Shown: positions 1-11,885, counted from the stretch's first letter. The stretch is 64,000 bases of DNA from Lanius collurio (GCA_020086605.1 JACBWW010000028.1:8129540-8193539); one strand, 5' to 3'. Notes: generated by a model from the sequence alone, not told the origin. Translations and numbers: made by a program.

Positions 1-612
1 CCAGGTCCCTTTCCTGCACTAATTTCTGCTTTCCAGCCTCTCATTCCCTGTTCTGTCAGTACATCCAGAGTTGCTCTATCCCAGGTGTGGAATCCAGCAC
101 TTTCCCTTGCTGAACTTCATACAGTTGCTGCTTGTCCAGTCCTCTCATTTGTCAAGGTCTCTCTCTTCAGTGTCTTCCTGCCCCCAAGGGAGTCAGCATC
201 TCCTCCAGTTTTGTCTCATCTGTGAACTTGCTTTGTATCCCTTCCAGTCCTGTGTCCAAGCCATTTTTGAAGATGCTGAAGAGCACAGGACTGAGGATGG
301 AGCCCTGTAGAACCCCCCTAGTGACAGGTCACCAGTGTCACCCCATTCACTGTAACCCTTTGTGCCCCACCTGTGAGCCAGTTGCTCACCCATCACAGGA
401 TGTGTTTATCCAGCTATCTGCTAAACAGTTTGTCTATAAGGATGCTCAGAGGGACAGTATTGAAAGTGAAATGCATAAAGATTACATCAGCTTGATTCCC
501 TTGATCAACTAGGTGGGCTATGTTGTCATAAAAGAGAATCAGATTTGACAAGCAGGACTTTCATCTCATGAAGACGTGCTGGCTGTGATCAGTGACTGTA
601 CTCACCTACTTC
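1..612 (-). mobile_element. CR1-type LINE fragment (reverse transcriptase part)
   Basis: Read on the minus strand, this stretch gives degraded CR1 reverse transcriptase text. It includes a segment resembling the CR1 block that runs from 'SGVPQGS.LGPVLF' through 'INDLD' to 'SKFADDTKL', here as [17 protein letters not shown]. The frame is broken by several indels and stops, so it is a dead copy. It is cut by the left window edge, and the right end near 612 is approximate. CR1 is the dominant LINE of birds. Confidence 0.75.
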
Positions 613-615
613 CTG

Positions 616-3600
616 TTAGCTCAACCACTCAAAAATTATCAAGAGAGATTTTTTGATGACATTTGGTAGCTCACTGGAAATTCTTGGATGAATCCAATGA
701 GTCTTCATGGATTTGTAGGTGAAGCTGAAGAAGCTTGAGGAGAAGCTGAAGCAGCATTGTGGTAATTTCCTCTGAAAATGTAACTGAGTCACATTTCCAT
801 GATTTGGATGCCCTGGATCCAGCCTCAACAATTTCAAACCCACATTTTCAGCTTTGCCACAGAATACCTGGAAGACCATAACCAAGCTGCTGTTTCCCAG
901 GAATGCCAGGAGCCAAATGGAGTCAGGAATTCCACTCTTGGAGCCTCCAAATCTCACCTACTTAGAAAGCCAGGAAAGTTTGCCTTGGTTGGCTGTCCCA
1001 AAGCCACATGCCTCCCTCCAGCTCCAGAGCAAAACTACAAGATGTAATTTTACAGGGCTGGGAAAAGAAGAAACGTCTGTCACCTATTTAGACATATTGT
1101 ATCAGAAACTCCTTTTAGGTTTTGGAGAAAATTGCTCAACAGAGAATATTTCAAACGAGGCTTTTTGTTGCATGAAATAATTTGCACTTTCTGATCAGGT
1201 GAATTATAAAGGAATAAAAGGTGTGGGAACATAGAAAGTGAAACAAATCTGATTGTGAATTGAGTTTTCAGCATACGGCCTACTATTCTATTTCAAATAT
1301 TAGTAAAAATGAAGGAAACTTGAAGCACGACACAGAGTAAAGGGCAGAAGCAGAAGTAATTTTAGAAGTAATTGGTTTTCAAATTAAACTTACATGATCA
1401 GGATAAAGGTTCTGTCAAATACAGCCATGCATTAAACTAAAGCTCACATTAGGTATATATGATCATCTTGAAGGCCTGTTAATGGGAAGAAATGGTAGAA
1501 CTCAAAACTTGAAGTGCTAGAAGGCGGTTACCTTAAAGCCAGCTATGAGTGTTTCACAGCTGAACTTTAGCTACGCACTCTTTTCTTTCCAAGTTCTTGA
1601 AGATTTGTTCTAGCTGTCATGTTCTGCAGTTAGTTATTTGAGTTTAAGACTGTACCCTGGAAATTCCTACTGGAACCTTCTTAGAGACACATCTCATTCC
1701 TCAGACCAAAATGATAGAAAAATACGTCAAAAAAGCGCCTGGATCTTGAAGGTCATATTTACTTTTGAAGTCTTTATTTGTTTTAAACCTAAATCCTTTC
1801 CAAGCTTCTCCCAAGGAAAGGATTTTTCAAAATTAAGAAATCTGGGAATTTGACCAAATACAGGGCTGCTGAAAAGACAAGAGGAAAAGTAACAATAACA
1901 ATAAATTTCACTAAATTTCACTTCACTCAATAAAGGAAGGAGAAAAGCACTTGAAGGGAAATAATTCAGGACAGAACCATGAGAGTTTATCTAACCTTTT
2001 GATATTTTCATGCATCCAGAAAACATACAATCATCAGGAGGACACAATAGAAAGAAATGAAAAAAATATTGTTTTTTCTCTCATCTCTCTTTCTAGAAAG
2101 TCTTCCTTCACAGCCATCTCAAGGGAGTTGCACAAGTCTTCATATAACATTTGTGTCTGTGAGTGACTGCAGAAACAATGATGGTCTAGAAGAATCTAAA
2201 AAACTCTTGGAGTTAACAGGCAAAATAATCACTGACAGGCAGAGCATACTTTGGTGAGAAGGTGAGAGAAAAAAAGGACTGAGGGATACATACACTGTGT
2301 GGAAGGAAGTATCCCCACAGCACTGGGCAGAGTGGGAGCTGGTGGTGGGAGATATCACTTTCTGCAGATGCTGAGGTCAGTAGCTTATGACTGGGACATT
2401 CTCTGTATGGAAGCAAGACATACAAAATTTTGAAAAAGTTGTCACAAAACCCTGGAAAAACTAAGAAATTGGAGAGAGAGGTTTAAGGGCTAAATTTATG
2501 CCAGTTTGTGACTACCAGACTTCTCTTCTGCCATGAACTGACTGAAGCTACAGCAAGTCAAGGTCTGGGACTGGAACCAGATCATGTTTGCTTAGTGATG
2601 TACTGAGGGAGGACTCATACTTGCCCTGATGTGGCCACCTACCCTTCACAGTGCTGTCCAACCAATATTTGGAATGTAAACAAGAAGATTACTTCCAGTG
2701 CATAGTTTTAGTGACTGAGTGGTTAAGATGTGATTATGCTTGGTCCCTCAATGCTGCAAGGTAACACTCCAATATAACTATATCCCTCAAAAACACATTT
2801 TATGGCAGATATTAACAGACTTTTAACACTGCCAAAGGCCAAGCCAGTGAAAGTGTCTCCATCATAATATCATAAATACCCATTCAGAGGAAGACCTCAT
2901 GCCTTGTCTGAATATGTCAAAGATAGCATGCATTTCATTGTCTGCAACTGTACTTAAGTACGTCAGGAAAGTATAAGTATCTACACAAGAGGTAGATTAG
3001 AAAATACAAACAAAACACAACCAAGCAAATGACCACTAAACAAAAAACCCAAGCAAATAAAAAAATCAACCACTTGGAAGGAGCAAAGAAGCAAAGCTGA
3101 CAAAAATCATACAAGCTAACCATGGACATTTTGCACTCCAACTTCTCTTTATCTTCCTATAATTGCTGATCTCCATACAAACTGCCTGCTGCTTTCATTT
3201 TACTATTCTTCACATGCTGCTGTCACATACTGGCAGACTGAGGCTGTCAGGCCATGGCTCACAGAACATTTCTCCCAATGCATTCATTCTGCAATTGCTT
3301 TGGGAAATGACAGTGCTCTTGTTCACAGACAGCCAGCTGTGACCTGTTCTGCCCTGGAGCTTTCCTCCAGTCTTCTCAAGGATATAATCCAACCAGACAC
3401 AAAGACTTTTATAATGAGGAATATGCCCATAAGCCTAAAAGGATCTTGTTCAGTTCTTTTATGAATTTGAAGGCATTTCCAAGCTACATCACATTTGCTC
3501 TGGACCTGTAGATATAGTGCTTGATTTGGGCAAGTCTTATTCAGAATTCATTAGGATGATGTGAAAAAAAAAACTGAAAACTGCCTTTGAATCTCAAAGA

Positions 3601-5272
3601 ATATCTCTCTCTCTCTCTCTCTCTCTCTCTCCCCCTCTGTCTCTCTTTCTCTCTTCCAATTTTATTTTTCTTCTTTTCCTGCTTAAGATACAATTAGCAG
3701 AACTGTAAAGACTCATTACACTGTTGCCAGGAAAAGATCCTTGTGCTAACATCTATGTTTAGAAAGTGAAAATTAGAGGACATCAGCCCTCATGCTGATA
3801 TCTGATGCCTGGCACCTTGCAGTGATTTGCTTCACTGTCAAGCCAATACAAAACTCTCCAGCAGCAATATTTTAGTCAACTTTGCATTCCATTTGCACTC
3901 ATGTGGGTCACAACATATTTGACACTGAAGGGGAAGCTCATCTCTTTCGTGGGAAGTTTGTAATGTACCAACTTGTAATGTACCCTATCTGAAATTCGAA
4001 GTAGTAGTAGCAAAACTTGAAATTAAATTAAGAAAATGACAGTAGCAGCAAAGGGCATATTTGTAAATTTTAAATAAGAAAACATTATAATTCAAAAATG
4101 TTTAGATTTATGTGATGTTTTGACCTTGCTATGTTCCAGAAAAAATAAAATATGGCATTTCGATTGTTTACTTATCAGCCTTTGAAAATTATATTTATAG
4201 TAGTTTTATGCAAGATCCCTATATCTGTGTATGTTAGAGGTACACACTCCAGGCAATGTGTATATTGCATCTTTTATAGTCCAAGTATATAGAAAGACTA
4301 TACAGTCACTAATTTTGCAGACTACTATTACTGCAATTTATTTTTCCTATACAGTGTCACACAACTTATAACATGCAAAAGCAGAGGAAAAATTACCGTC
4401 CCCGCACTAAAGATCTAACACAGTAAAGAGAGGGTTTCTTGTGAAAATCAGTGTTCTATTAAGTATTGCAGTCAGGATAGTCCAATACAGTCTTTCCCCA
4501 TTCCTACCATAAACTCATTAACCATGGTCTCCCTAAAATGACACCCCACATAGTGCATCATCTTTCATCATGTTCAAAATCACCCCTCTGACAAAGGACA
4601 GTCAAGAACTACAAATGGACTCTAAACTTGCCAAGAGTACAATCCTAAGCTTCCAGGAAGATGTTCTTGTCTGGATATCAGAACATTCAAAAAACAAGAA
4701 ACCTTAAGTGTCTTTCCCAGAGCATGAAATTTGAGATTGTGATGGATTTTATTTTATGCCATTAGAACATTATCACAGTATTGCAGAGGCATCATAATGG
4801 GCAATTTCAAAAGTGATAAGGTTCTCAAAGATGAAGGAATTTCCCATGTAAGTGTTCTGAAGTTAACAAAGCTATATATCAGCATACTGATTTTGTTGAA
4901 AGAGAGACTCCAAAGCAGCTTTCAAAGGTCCACTCAGCATCTGTCTACTACTTAAAACACCAGAATTTTTACAAAGTCTAGCCCTAGAGTTCATACTATT
5001 TTCCATTTAAATCTCAATAAGCCTACTTAGAGAAAATAGGCAAAAGTCTCCCCACAAGGCCTTGTTTTTAGGTAGGATTCATAACATAGTCACTATTTTC
5101 CTCAAACAATATGTCAGTGATGATAACCTGGCAGATTGCATGAACTGGCTTTACTCTCAGTTATGACAGTGTAAATCAGAAATATCTCCACTGACTTCAA
5201 CGGAATTCCAAGAGTGAAGGACTGGTGAACTGACTTCTTGTCATCTGCTTACAATAGCTTTTTTCAACCCTC
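616..5272. other. intergenic, no gene seen
   Basis: Reading frames here are short, lack splice-consistent neighbours and show no family I recognise. The only structured item is the CT microsatellite near 3.6 kb. The rest is AT-rich unique-looking DNA. Confidence 0.6.
3603..3655. repeat. (CT)n microsatellite
   Basis: About fourteen uninterrupted CT units are followed by an imperfect pyrimidine run of CT and CTTT. Confidence 0.95.
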
Positions 5273-5331
5273 TGTTCACAAGGATAGGAGCAGGATATTA
5301 GAACAAATTGTTCACAAGGATAGGAGCAGGG
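5273..5331. repeat. 36-bp tandem duplication
   Basis: The text TGTTCACAAGGATAGGAGCA occurs at 5273 and again at 5309, a period of 36 bp. It lies about 80 bp left of element A and outside its target duplication. Confidence 0.85.
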
Positions 5332-5410
5332 CAGGTATAATTGAACAAATATTGGAGAAGTATTTCAGGTCACACACACAAAGTCATTCCTCATTTTTCA
5401 AGTAATTGTC

Positions 5411-5416
5411 CCAGAG
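5411..5416 (+). repeat. left target-site duplication of element A
   Basis: The hexamer CCAGAG directly precedes the 5' LTR. ACAGAG directly follows the 3' LTR. They match at 5 of 6 positions, consistent with an aged 6-bp duplication. Confidence 0.65.
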
Positions 5417-5707
5417 TGTGGAGGTGCCTCTCCCCTAAAGTCCCAGGGGGGGGATCCTGCAGTGTATGGGTCTGTCCCTGTCCCTGCTCCCATGTCACAT
5501 GTGCCCCATACCTGTTCCTGATTGGGTGGTTTGGGTGCCCAGGCCCAGGAAGAGAGCAAGGTCCCAGGGCTGGGGTCTGCCTGGGAACTCCAGCCATGCA
5601 GCTGGAGAAATAAATCATCCCTGAACATCTATAAAAATATCTCTTCATCTTTCCTTCCAAAGTTCATCACTGCCTTATACATGTTGTAAGGATTCCCCTT
5701 TACAACA
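5417..5707 (+). repeat. 5' LTR of element A
   Basis: It begins TGTGGAGGTGCC and ends TTTACAACA, i.e. TG...CA. It contains an AATAAA polyadenylation signal at 5609-5614. The same sequence recurs at 8260-8550, 13377-13670 and, reversed, at 17260-17553 and 19455-19751. Confidence 0.85.
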
Positions 5708-5709
5708 AA

Positions 5710-5727
5710 TGGTGGAGAATGTGGGCA
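5710..5727 (+). other. candidate primer-binding site of element A
   Basis: TGGTGGAGAATGTGGGCA starts two bases after the LTR end. Retroviral primer-binding sites begin TGG because they pair with the CCA end of a tRNA. Element C has the same first ten bases at the same offset. I could not assign the tRNA. Confidence 0.5.
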
Positions 5728-5830
5728 TTCAATCCCTGAAAAGGATTTCTAAAGGTCCAGAGTACACCGATGTGCATTGTGAGTATTTGAACTTTCTTAT
5801 TGTCTTGTTTTGTCTGTACTTTCTGACCAG

Positions 5831-5985
5831 ATGGAGAAATCAGAGGAGTTGTGGCTGAGCCACAGAGAAAAATGTACTTGGAAGTGAAAGAAATTCTAGC
5901 GAAACAAAATGCAAAACTGGACACAGGACATTTAGAACACTTTTTTAACTGGCTTTTCAAAAATTTCTTTTATGTCACTTGAGAC
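5831..5985 (+). pseudogene. gag matrix-like remnant in element A
   Basis: An ATG at 5831 opens a frame colinear with the intact reading frame of element C (19069-19356, minus). The shared text includes the short motif WLFKN followed by F-Y-V. A frameshift after about twelve codons and a TGA after the F-Y-V segment break it. Many beta- and alpha-like retroviral matrix proteins begin with a helical segment of this kind, containing 'WL' and 'F.V'. The assignment to gag rests on position after the primer site and on this loose resemblance. It is too degraded to make a matrix protein. Confidence 0.5.
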
Positions 5986-5989
5986 TTAA

Positions 5990-7365
5990 CTTTTGATGTT
6001 GGTTTTTCTGTGACTAGAGGGGACAATTTTTAGAAAGAAATCGATGAGTTGATAATGATCCAGTCAAGAAGTGGAATGGTAGTAGAGTTGATATTGGCAT
6101 CCCTTGCAAATGAAGATGCTCTCATAAAGCACATACTCGGTCCCAGTAAGACAGGGGTGCCTGCAGCAGAGGTGTCTGCGGTGGAGGCACCCAGCCCCCC
6201 TAAAAGCACCAGCCATGGAGCAGACCCCATCCCTGTATCGGAGTGCACTCCCAAGTGACAGCAGGCGAGAGAGCGACGACGAAGATTCTGGATGCGAGAG
6301 GCCTGGCCCGACCCAGGAGGCAGCCGCCCCCTCCTTGGCCCTGTTCCATCTGGGCCCCCCAGCTCCGCCCCATGCAGGTAGAGCTGGGCTGGCAGCGGCC
6401 CCCCTTCACTGCCACGGCAGAGCTCAGCTCCAGCTGCCCGGCAGAGATCGTGGTATTGAGAGAAAAGAGAAATTCCAGCCAGGCCAGGTGAGATTAACGC
6501 TGTTAGTGCTGTTAAGGTTTCTTCAGAACAGATGGGCCTGAAAATGCTGATCCTCTCCCAGAGAGAAAGGTGAAAGGACATGAAGAGACATCCTAAGGCA
6601 TAAGTCAGTAAAGACAGAAGGGCTGAAACCCTGAGAGAAAAGAAAGAGGAGATGCTTCAAACCTGGAAGCTGAAATTCTGTTTCAAAAACCCTTTGGGGA
6701 TGAACTGGACTATTGGAGGCCCTGATGTAGTTTCATAGAACACTGGAGGGGGGTAGAGCAATTGGGAGCTAAGGTGCTTCTGCATTTTCTCTTTTATTCT
6801 TTTTGCTCCAGAGTGTTTGGACTCAGTTTACCTTCACCTGGAGGGGTGTGCAGTACACCTGAGGTTGATTCTGCCTAGTGGGTGGGGGGGCATGGTCCCA
6901 CCCTTTGATGTGGACTGATCCACTGATTGAACCGACCGTAGAAAGGAACCAAGAGGGGTCAGTGTGAAGATGACCCCAGTTCCTAGAGATGAGGATTGCT
7001 CTTAGAGATAAGTGAAGGAGACCTTACTTCTGAACGGCTCAGCCTTAAATTCACACCCCATGTTAGCTCAAATCGAAACCCTCGAAAAGCTGCTGGGGGG
7101 AAAGCGGTGATTCAAGGTTAGGGACTTTTTCACTGCAAGCAGAAACCTCCCAGGCGGCTGTTTTGCTGTGATATTGAACCCACAAGAGAGCTGTCTCTAG
7201 TGGGAATGTCTCCATAAGGTCAGCAAGAAAGACTCAGAGACTCCTATCTCTTTATGTGAACTGAAAAGATTATAAAGGTGACAAACTGACTGAAATCTCA
7301 AGGCTTGTTTCTACATTATCAACGCGAAAAAGTGAGGGGAGAAAAAGTGTAAAAAAATAAAATTA
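5990..7365 (+). other. unidentified internal part of element A
   Basis: The block 6180-6301 matches the start of element B at 11911-12022 (shared text includes CCATCCCTGTATCGGAGTGC). It reads as a Pro/Ser-rich linker followed by an Arg-rich run, which could be a gag spacer. From 6300 to 6490 the sequence is GC-rich and ends in a donor-like CCAGGTGAG at 6481-6489. From 6500 to 7365 I recognise nothing, and no long frame is open. B and C have no counterpart to the 6500-7365 part. Confidence 0.4.
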
Positions 7366-7366
7366 A

Positions 7367-7484
7367 GCCTACAGCACCTGATATTCCCAGGCAGTCTCCC
7401 ATCCACATACTAACCAGGCCCGACCCTACTTAGCTTCCGAGATCAAATGAGATCAGGCGTTCTCAGGGTGGCATGGCCATAGAA
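7367..7484 (-). rRNA. 5S rRNA-like sequence (probable pseudogene)
   Basis: The reverse complement is colinear with nearly the full length (118 nt) of vertebrate 5S rRNA. The internal Pol III promoter region is well kept, including AAGCTAAGTAGGGTCGGGCC (box A area) and GGATGGGAGACTGCCTGGGA (box C area). The first bases (usual GCCTACGG) are changed. Immediately downstream on the minus strand lies a T-rich run with seven consecutive Ts, which could terminate Pol III. It sits inside element A, opposite to its transcription. There is no poly(A) tail beside it. Substitutions such as the AAATGAGATC block suggest a decayed copy rather than a member of the functional array. Confidence 0.8.
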
Positions 7485-7499
7485 GGTAAGGATTAAGTC

Positions 7500-7645
7500 T
7501 GATTCTAACTTTTGTTTCCTTCTTTTAGGTCTGCTAATAAACTTCTTAGAGTCTTTTAAGTTTGTGCCTGCTTTGCTTTCTCCTAATTCTTATGTCACAG
7601 AGGTAAAATAAGTAAGTATGAGATGATCTGAACTAAACCACTACA
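7500..7645 (+). other. junction region upstream of the cold-shock domain in A
   Basis: There is an acceptor-like pyrimidine tract with TTTTAGG near 7523-7529, then AT-rich text. It aligns only faintly with the N-terminal cargo region of B and C. The GC-rich N-terminal cargo seen in those copies is absent. Confidence 0.35.
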
Positions 7646-8015
7646 ATAATGTAAGGAAAAATTACGGTTTCTTATCGAAAAATGATACTGGAGAAAATAT
7701 TTTTGTCCATAAATCTGCTATTGTGAAAAGCAAAAGTGATGTTCCAAGCTTGGAAGAAGGAGAAAGAGTAGATTTAAAATTTGGCAAGGAAGAAAGGGCC
7801 CACAGACAGCATGTGTTACAGGCCCTGGGGGTGTCCCTGTCAAAGGCAGTAGATATGCTGGACAATATCCCCATAATCCCTGTCCTTTCCCCTCTCCCAC
7901 CTTCCCCTTTCACCCCATGCCCCTTTATTTCCCAGATTTCCCTTTCTCATCCCCCTCACAAAACCAGGCTTTTCCATTTGTCATTAATCCCTTTGCAATG
8001 CCAATGGGGGGATGA
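7646..8015 (+). pseudogene. Y-box/cold-shock cargo of element A, broken
   Basis: The 5' part (to about 7790) reads as the second half of a cold-shock domain: NYGFLSKNDTGE, then IFVHKSAIVK (RNP2-type motif), then SDVPSLEEGE. A one-base loss near 7777-7790 shifts the frame. In the shifted frame the text continues as ACVTGPGGVPVKGSRYA, which closely follows the segment just after the cold-shock domain of YBX proteins. A Pro/Phe/Tyr-rich tail then ends at TGA 8013-8015. At the position where B and C carry TAA this copy has CAG. The first half of the domain (GTVKW region) is badly decayed. Cold-shock domains of Y-box proteins bind single-stranded RNA and DNA; this copy could not make an intact one. 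Confidence 0.75.
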
Positions 8016-8259
8016 AAAGGAGGGAGGGAAGAAATTAACTGTCATTTTCTAAGATTCCAACAGGTACACAAAGGAGAAAACCCTCTCCTGACTCAGTTTC
8101 CATCTGAAGCGTGCTCAAGTCCTGTCTCCCTTCTGATGCTCCAAAGAAAATCTGTTTGGACATCTGGGGACTCAAGACAGTGGCTTCCTTTCTTTTGAAA
8201 TTGTTTTGTTGTTTATGCAACAGTTTCTAATGTTCCTTATTTAATAAGAAAGGGTGAAT

Positions 8260-8550
8260 TGTAGAAGTGCCTCTCCCCTGAAGTCCCAGGGGAGGGATCC
8301 TGCAGGGTACGAGTCTGTCCCTGTCTCTGCTCCCATGTCATCTGTGTCCCATCCCTATTCCTGATTGGGTGGTTTGGGTGCCCAGGCCCAGGAAGAGAGC
8401 AGGGTGCCAGGGCTGGGGTCTGCCTGGGAACTCCAGCCATGCGGCTGGAGGAATAAATCATCTCTGAACATCTAAAGAAATATGGCTTCATCTTTCCTTC
8501 CAAGTTCATTGCTCTCTTATATATGTTGTAAGGATTCCCTCATTACAACA
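8260..8550 (+). repeat. 3' LTR of element A
   Basis: It begins TGTAGAAGTGCC and ends TTACAACA, preceded by the purine tract AATAAGAAAGGGTGAAT. It shares the variants GTAGAAG and GTACGAGTC with the B LTR, but not with its own 5' LTR. Confidence 0.85.
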
Positions 8551-8556
8551 ACAGAG
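8551..8556 (+). repeat. right target-site duplication of element A
   Basis: ACAGAG abuts the 3' LTR and pairs with CCAGAG at 5411-5416. Confidence 0.6.
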
Positions 8557-8889
8557 TGGGAGAAGTTGCAAAAAACTCATTTGCTTAAGCTGAAATATCA
8601 AACTATTGAAGGAATATAAAAGGTAACTAAAAGACATAGAGATTTAATAAATTATGAAAAAACTGATGTAAAATTACTGGCATAAATTTAAAGAATACTA
8701 AATATTCAAAGCAGAATTTAAGAGATCTAGCTGACACTAAATTGTTGTTAGTTTAGCAAAATGCACAGACTATCTGCTGTGACCAAAAAATTTACTATCA
8801 AAAGTCAAAACGGGGTATAGAAATATCAGTCTAGTTGTCTGGGATGACCTGGGGTGGCAAAACAGATTTCCTTTTGCATAGTTATGGTG

Positions 8890-9735
8890 ACATACCTTCA
8901 TCAATGATATGCAGACATCTAGATGAAGTGAAACCTCTGGAAGTTTGCACCAAGATGAGTGGTGCAGCTGACACACCTGAGGGACAGGATGTCATCCTGA
9001 AGAATGTGGACAAGCTTCAAGAGTGAGCCCATGAAATCTTCCTGAGGGACAAAAGTGCCACAAGCAAGGTGCAGCACCAGGGTTGGAGCAATCCCCCACA
9101 TCAGTGAAGGCTGATTGAGAGCAGCCCAGACAAGAAGGACTTGGGGGTCCTTGTGGATGGAAAACTGGATAAGCCTTGGCAATGTACACCCACAACTCAA
9201 AAAGTCAACCAGGTGGCCCCAAAAGCATTGTGGCCAGCAGATGGAGGGAGATGGTGTTATCTCTTTACTCTGCTCTGGTGAGACGCCCCCCCCAGAGAGT
9301 TACACCCAGTTCTGAGGCCCTCAGCACAGGAGAGACACAGACTTGTTGGAGTGAGTCCAAAGGAGGGCCAGAAAGATGATCAGAGATCTGGAGCACCTCT
9401 TCTATGAGGAAAGACTGGAGAAGACAAGACTCCAGGATGACCTTTTTGCCATAAATCAGTACTTACAGAGCGCTTTTAAGAAAGGTGGGAACAGATTTTT
9501 TAGTAGGACCTGTTGTAACAGGACTAGGAGAGACTGAGTTTAGATAGGTGAAACACTGGAACAATTTGCCCAGAGACATTGTGGATACCCCATTCCTGGA
9601 AATGCTCAAGGTCAGATTGAATGGGCCTTTGAGAAACCTGATCTAGTCGCAGATGTCTCTGCTCATTGCACGAAGGCTGGAGGACTAGATGAGTTTCAAA
9701 GGTCCCTTCTAACCCAAACTATTCTATGATTCAAT
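8890..9735 (+). mobile_element. CR1 LINE, 3' portion
   Basis: The plus strand reads as the end of CR1 reverse transcriptase, with GAADTPEGQDVILKNVDKLQ, matching the usual 'DTPEG...I..DLDKL' block. CR1 3' sequence follows, ending in TCTAACCCAAACTATTCTATGATTC at about 9735. The frame is interrupted. The left boundary is approximate. Confidence 0.85.
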
Positions 9736-9739
9736 TTCA

Positions 9740-11885
9740 AGGGGAAAGTAATGAATAGGATGATGCTTATGATGATGATGATGATGTTGATTACTTCTTA
9801 TTATTAATGATTGTAAAATTCATTAATAGTCAAAATTATTAATAAAATAATATTGCTCTGAAAATGGTAGTCAAAAAATACAGAGGTTCCATGGCTACTT
9901 TTGCCCTACATTATCTTCTTCTGTCCTGCTTCATTTTCAAATAAACACATATTTTCTATTGTCCTCCTTCACAACAACGAATAAAGGAGGGCCCATACTT
10001 TCGTTGTAATAAAGAAGGTTTCAGAATAATATTTACTCTCAGAACTCTGCAGACACTTTCCAGTGTAATTTTGACATCCATGAAAACAATTTTTTCCTTT
10101 TTTTACAGAAATTATTTGTAGAGTTTTCAGTAAATGCAACTCTCCTATTAATTCTGTTAGTGATACATGGGAAGAGATATTACACTTAGGTCTCTCTATA
10201 TTTCCATTGCTAACAAGAATAAAGTAGCAACAAAACCCAATTTCTAAAATCACAAAAGAAAAAAGAATATTTATTAACTTCAGGAAGGTAATTTTTTGAG
10301 CAGAAATGCCAGACATACATGAACTTTTCAAAGTAAACCAACCCATCCTTTCTAATGTTGGACAGGTCTGCTTTTTAAATAACATTTCAGAATTGAGATC
10401 TTCAGATTTTCCTCAAGATCCAGGTTTTTGTGCTTCTTCTGCAAGAGGTAAAATCTGTATGTTGGAAACTACATCCTTCACACATAAATCCAACACCAGT
10501 TGAACTTGAAAAGAGCATATTAACCCTCATAAAATTCTAGTTCCACTGAAGAGTATATTTGGAAATTACAAAAAGAAAAATTATCACCTTTGAAACCATA
10601 CTTTGAAACTATAACCTCTTTAAACATTACTTTTAAAAGTACATTTGACCCTGCCATCAAGAATTTAATCAGGATATTTCACAGGTAATGACTTTTTATT
10701 TTCCAGTTCAACCATCCATAAAATGGAATCCTCTGTGTGATAACTGAAGCATTTGTAATTGGACTTTTCTTTACAACTAAGCAGAAGACACAGGGAGTAA
10801 GAAATACATTTTCAAATTTTTGTATCCTCCTTTAGCTTTAGATGGAAAACATTGTCATGAGGCAAGCATGGAATTGCCCCTCTTTTCCAGAGAGTGACTG
10901 TTCAGACCATGAAATTTGTGACTAGTGAACAGAGAAACATTGCTTGTACTAAAGAACCTTTTTTTTGTGTTTCTGGATGGCTCACAACCCTCTGTAATGG
11001 GCATATCTACCACACCAGACAGAGTAGATAGTGCTGTGAGGCGGTGTGCCTTGTCTTCAATGAGAGAGAAAGTTGAGAAACCTCAACAGAAAACACAACT
11101 GTCTGAACACAAATGTATCCCAAAACCTATCAGAAACCCTCATATATGACAGCCTTTCTTATAGGTAAGAATGAGTGGTTTGAGATGTTATTATTTTTGG
11201 TTAACTGATACTTACTGCAGGTCTGATGGCTAATGTGGTTTCAAAGAGTGTTACCTCTCAGAACATCCATTGTCTTCAGGAAGTTCTTATTGATTCCCTT
11301 CATTTAAGATTCATACCACTGTTTAGTAAAGGTTCCCATATTGACAAATATAGCTGTTACCAGCAGGCACTGAAAAAGCAGCAGAGAGGAAGAACAAGCC
11401 ACGCACCAAAGTTTGCCTGTGCATCTGTGCAGCAGCAGTAGATGCCTGTAAAAAACAGAAATATACAAATCCATGAGTCCAACCCCAGAACACAATGTAC
11501 AGTAGGCTGTCTGACCCTTATATCTGCCTCTGACACTGATCCTGACCTGGGCTTACCCCATCCCCACCCCACCATCTTTTCAGTGAGATCCCTGCTCCAT
11601 CTGCCCTGTTAGTATGCTTGACTTCCTGCTCATCTTCCAGTATGGAGCAGTGGCCCTTCACTGCCCTCTCTCAGAAATAAGGTGGGTGAAACTGAGCAGA
11701 TAGTAAGCCATAAAATTACAGAAATTAAAAAAGGACGCACTTAGACGGTGGCCAATGGGGAGGCAATCTATTTTGCGCTCACAAACATCCTCAAAAGACA
11801 GATATGTGAACCTTCATCGCCTAATGCATGAAAGGAAGTTGATAGAGGTGTTTTTTCTGGTCTTAATGAGAGTGCTTATGTGTCC
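9740..11885. other. intergenic, no gene seen
   Basis: AT-rich sequence with a short (GAT)n run near 9768-9786. No coding frame with recognisable content and no further repeat that I can name. Confidence 0.55.

Larger units (their letters stand above)
5417..8550 (+). mobile_element. LTR retroelement A with cold-shock-domain cargo
   Basis: This is a 3.1-kb element with two 291-bp LTRs in direct orientation, bounded by a near-perfect 6-bp target duplication. Going inward it has a TGG-type candidate primer-binding site, a broken gag-matrix-like segment (about 5831-5985), an unidentified internal part, a 5S rRNA-like insert on the minus strand, a broken Y-box-like cold-shock domain with a Pro/Phe/Tyr-rich tail, and a purine tract before the 3' LTR. 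No reverse transcriptase, protease, integrase or envelope is visible, so it would have needed enzymes in trans. The 6-bp duplication and the matrix-like piece suggest class II (beta-like) retrovirus ancestry; that is inference. The LTRs differ at roughly one position in ten over the part I compared, so the insertion is old or the copy is mosaic. Confidence 0.8.

Noticed and set aside
5710..5727. Assigning a specific tRNA to the primer-binding site
   Set aside because: TGGTGGAGAATGTGGGCA does not match any tRNA 3' end I can recall with confidence.
6030..6581. 183-codon minus-strand frame
   Set aside because: Lies antisense to the gag-linker-like part of element A; Arg/Gly/Leu-rich text from GC composition, no family.
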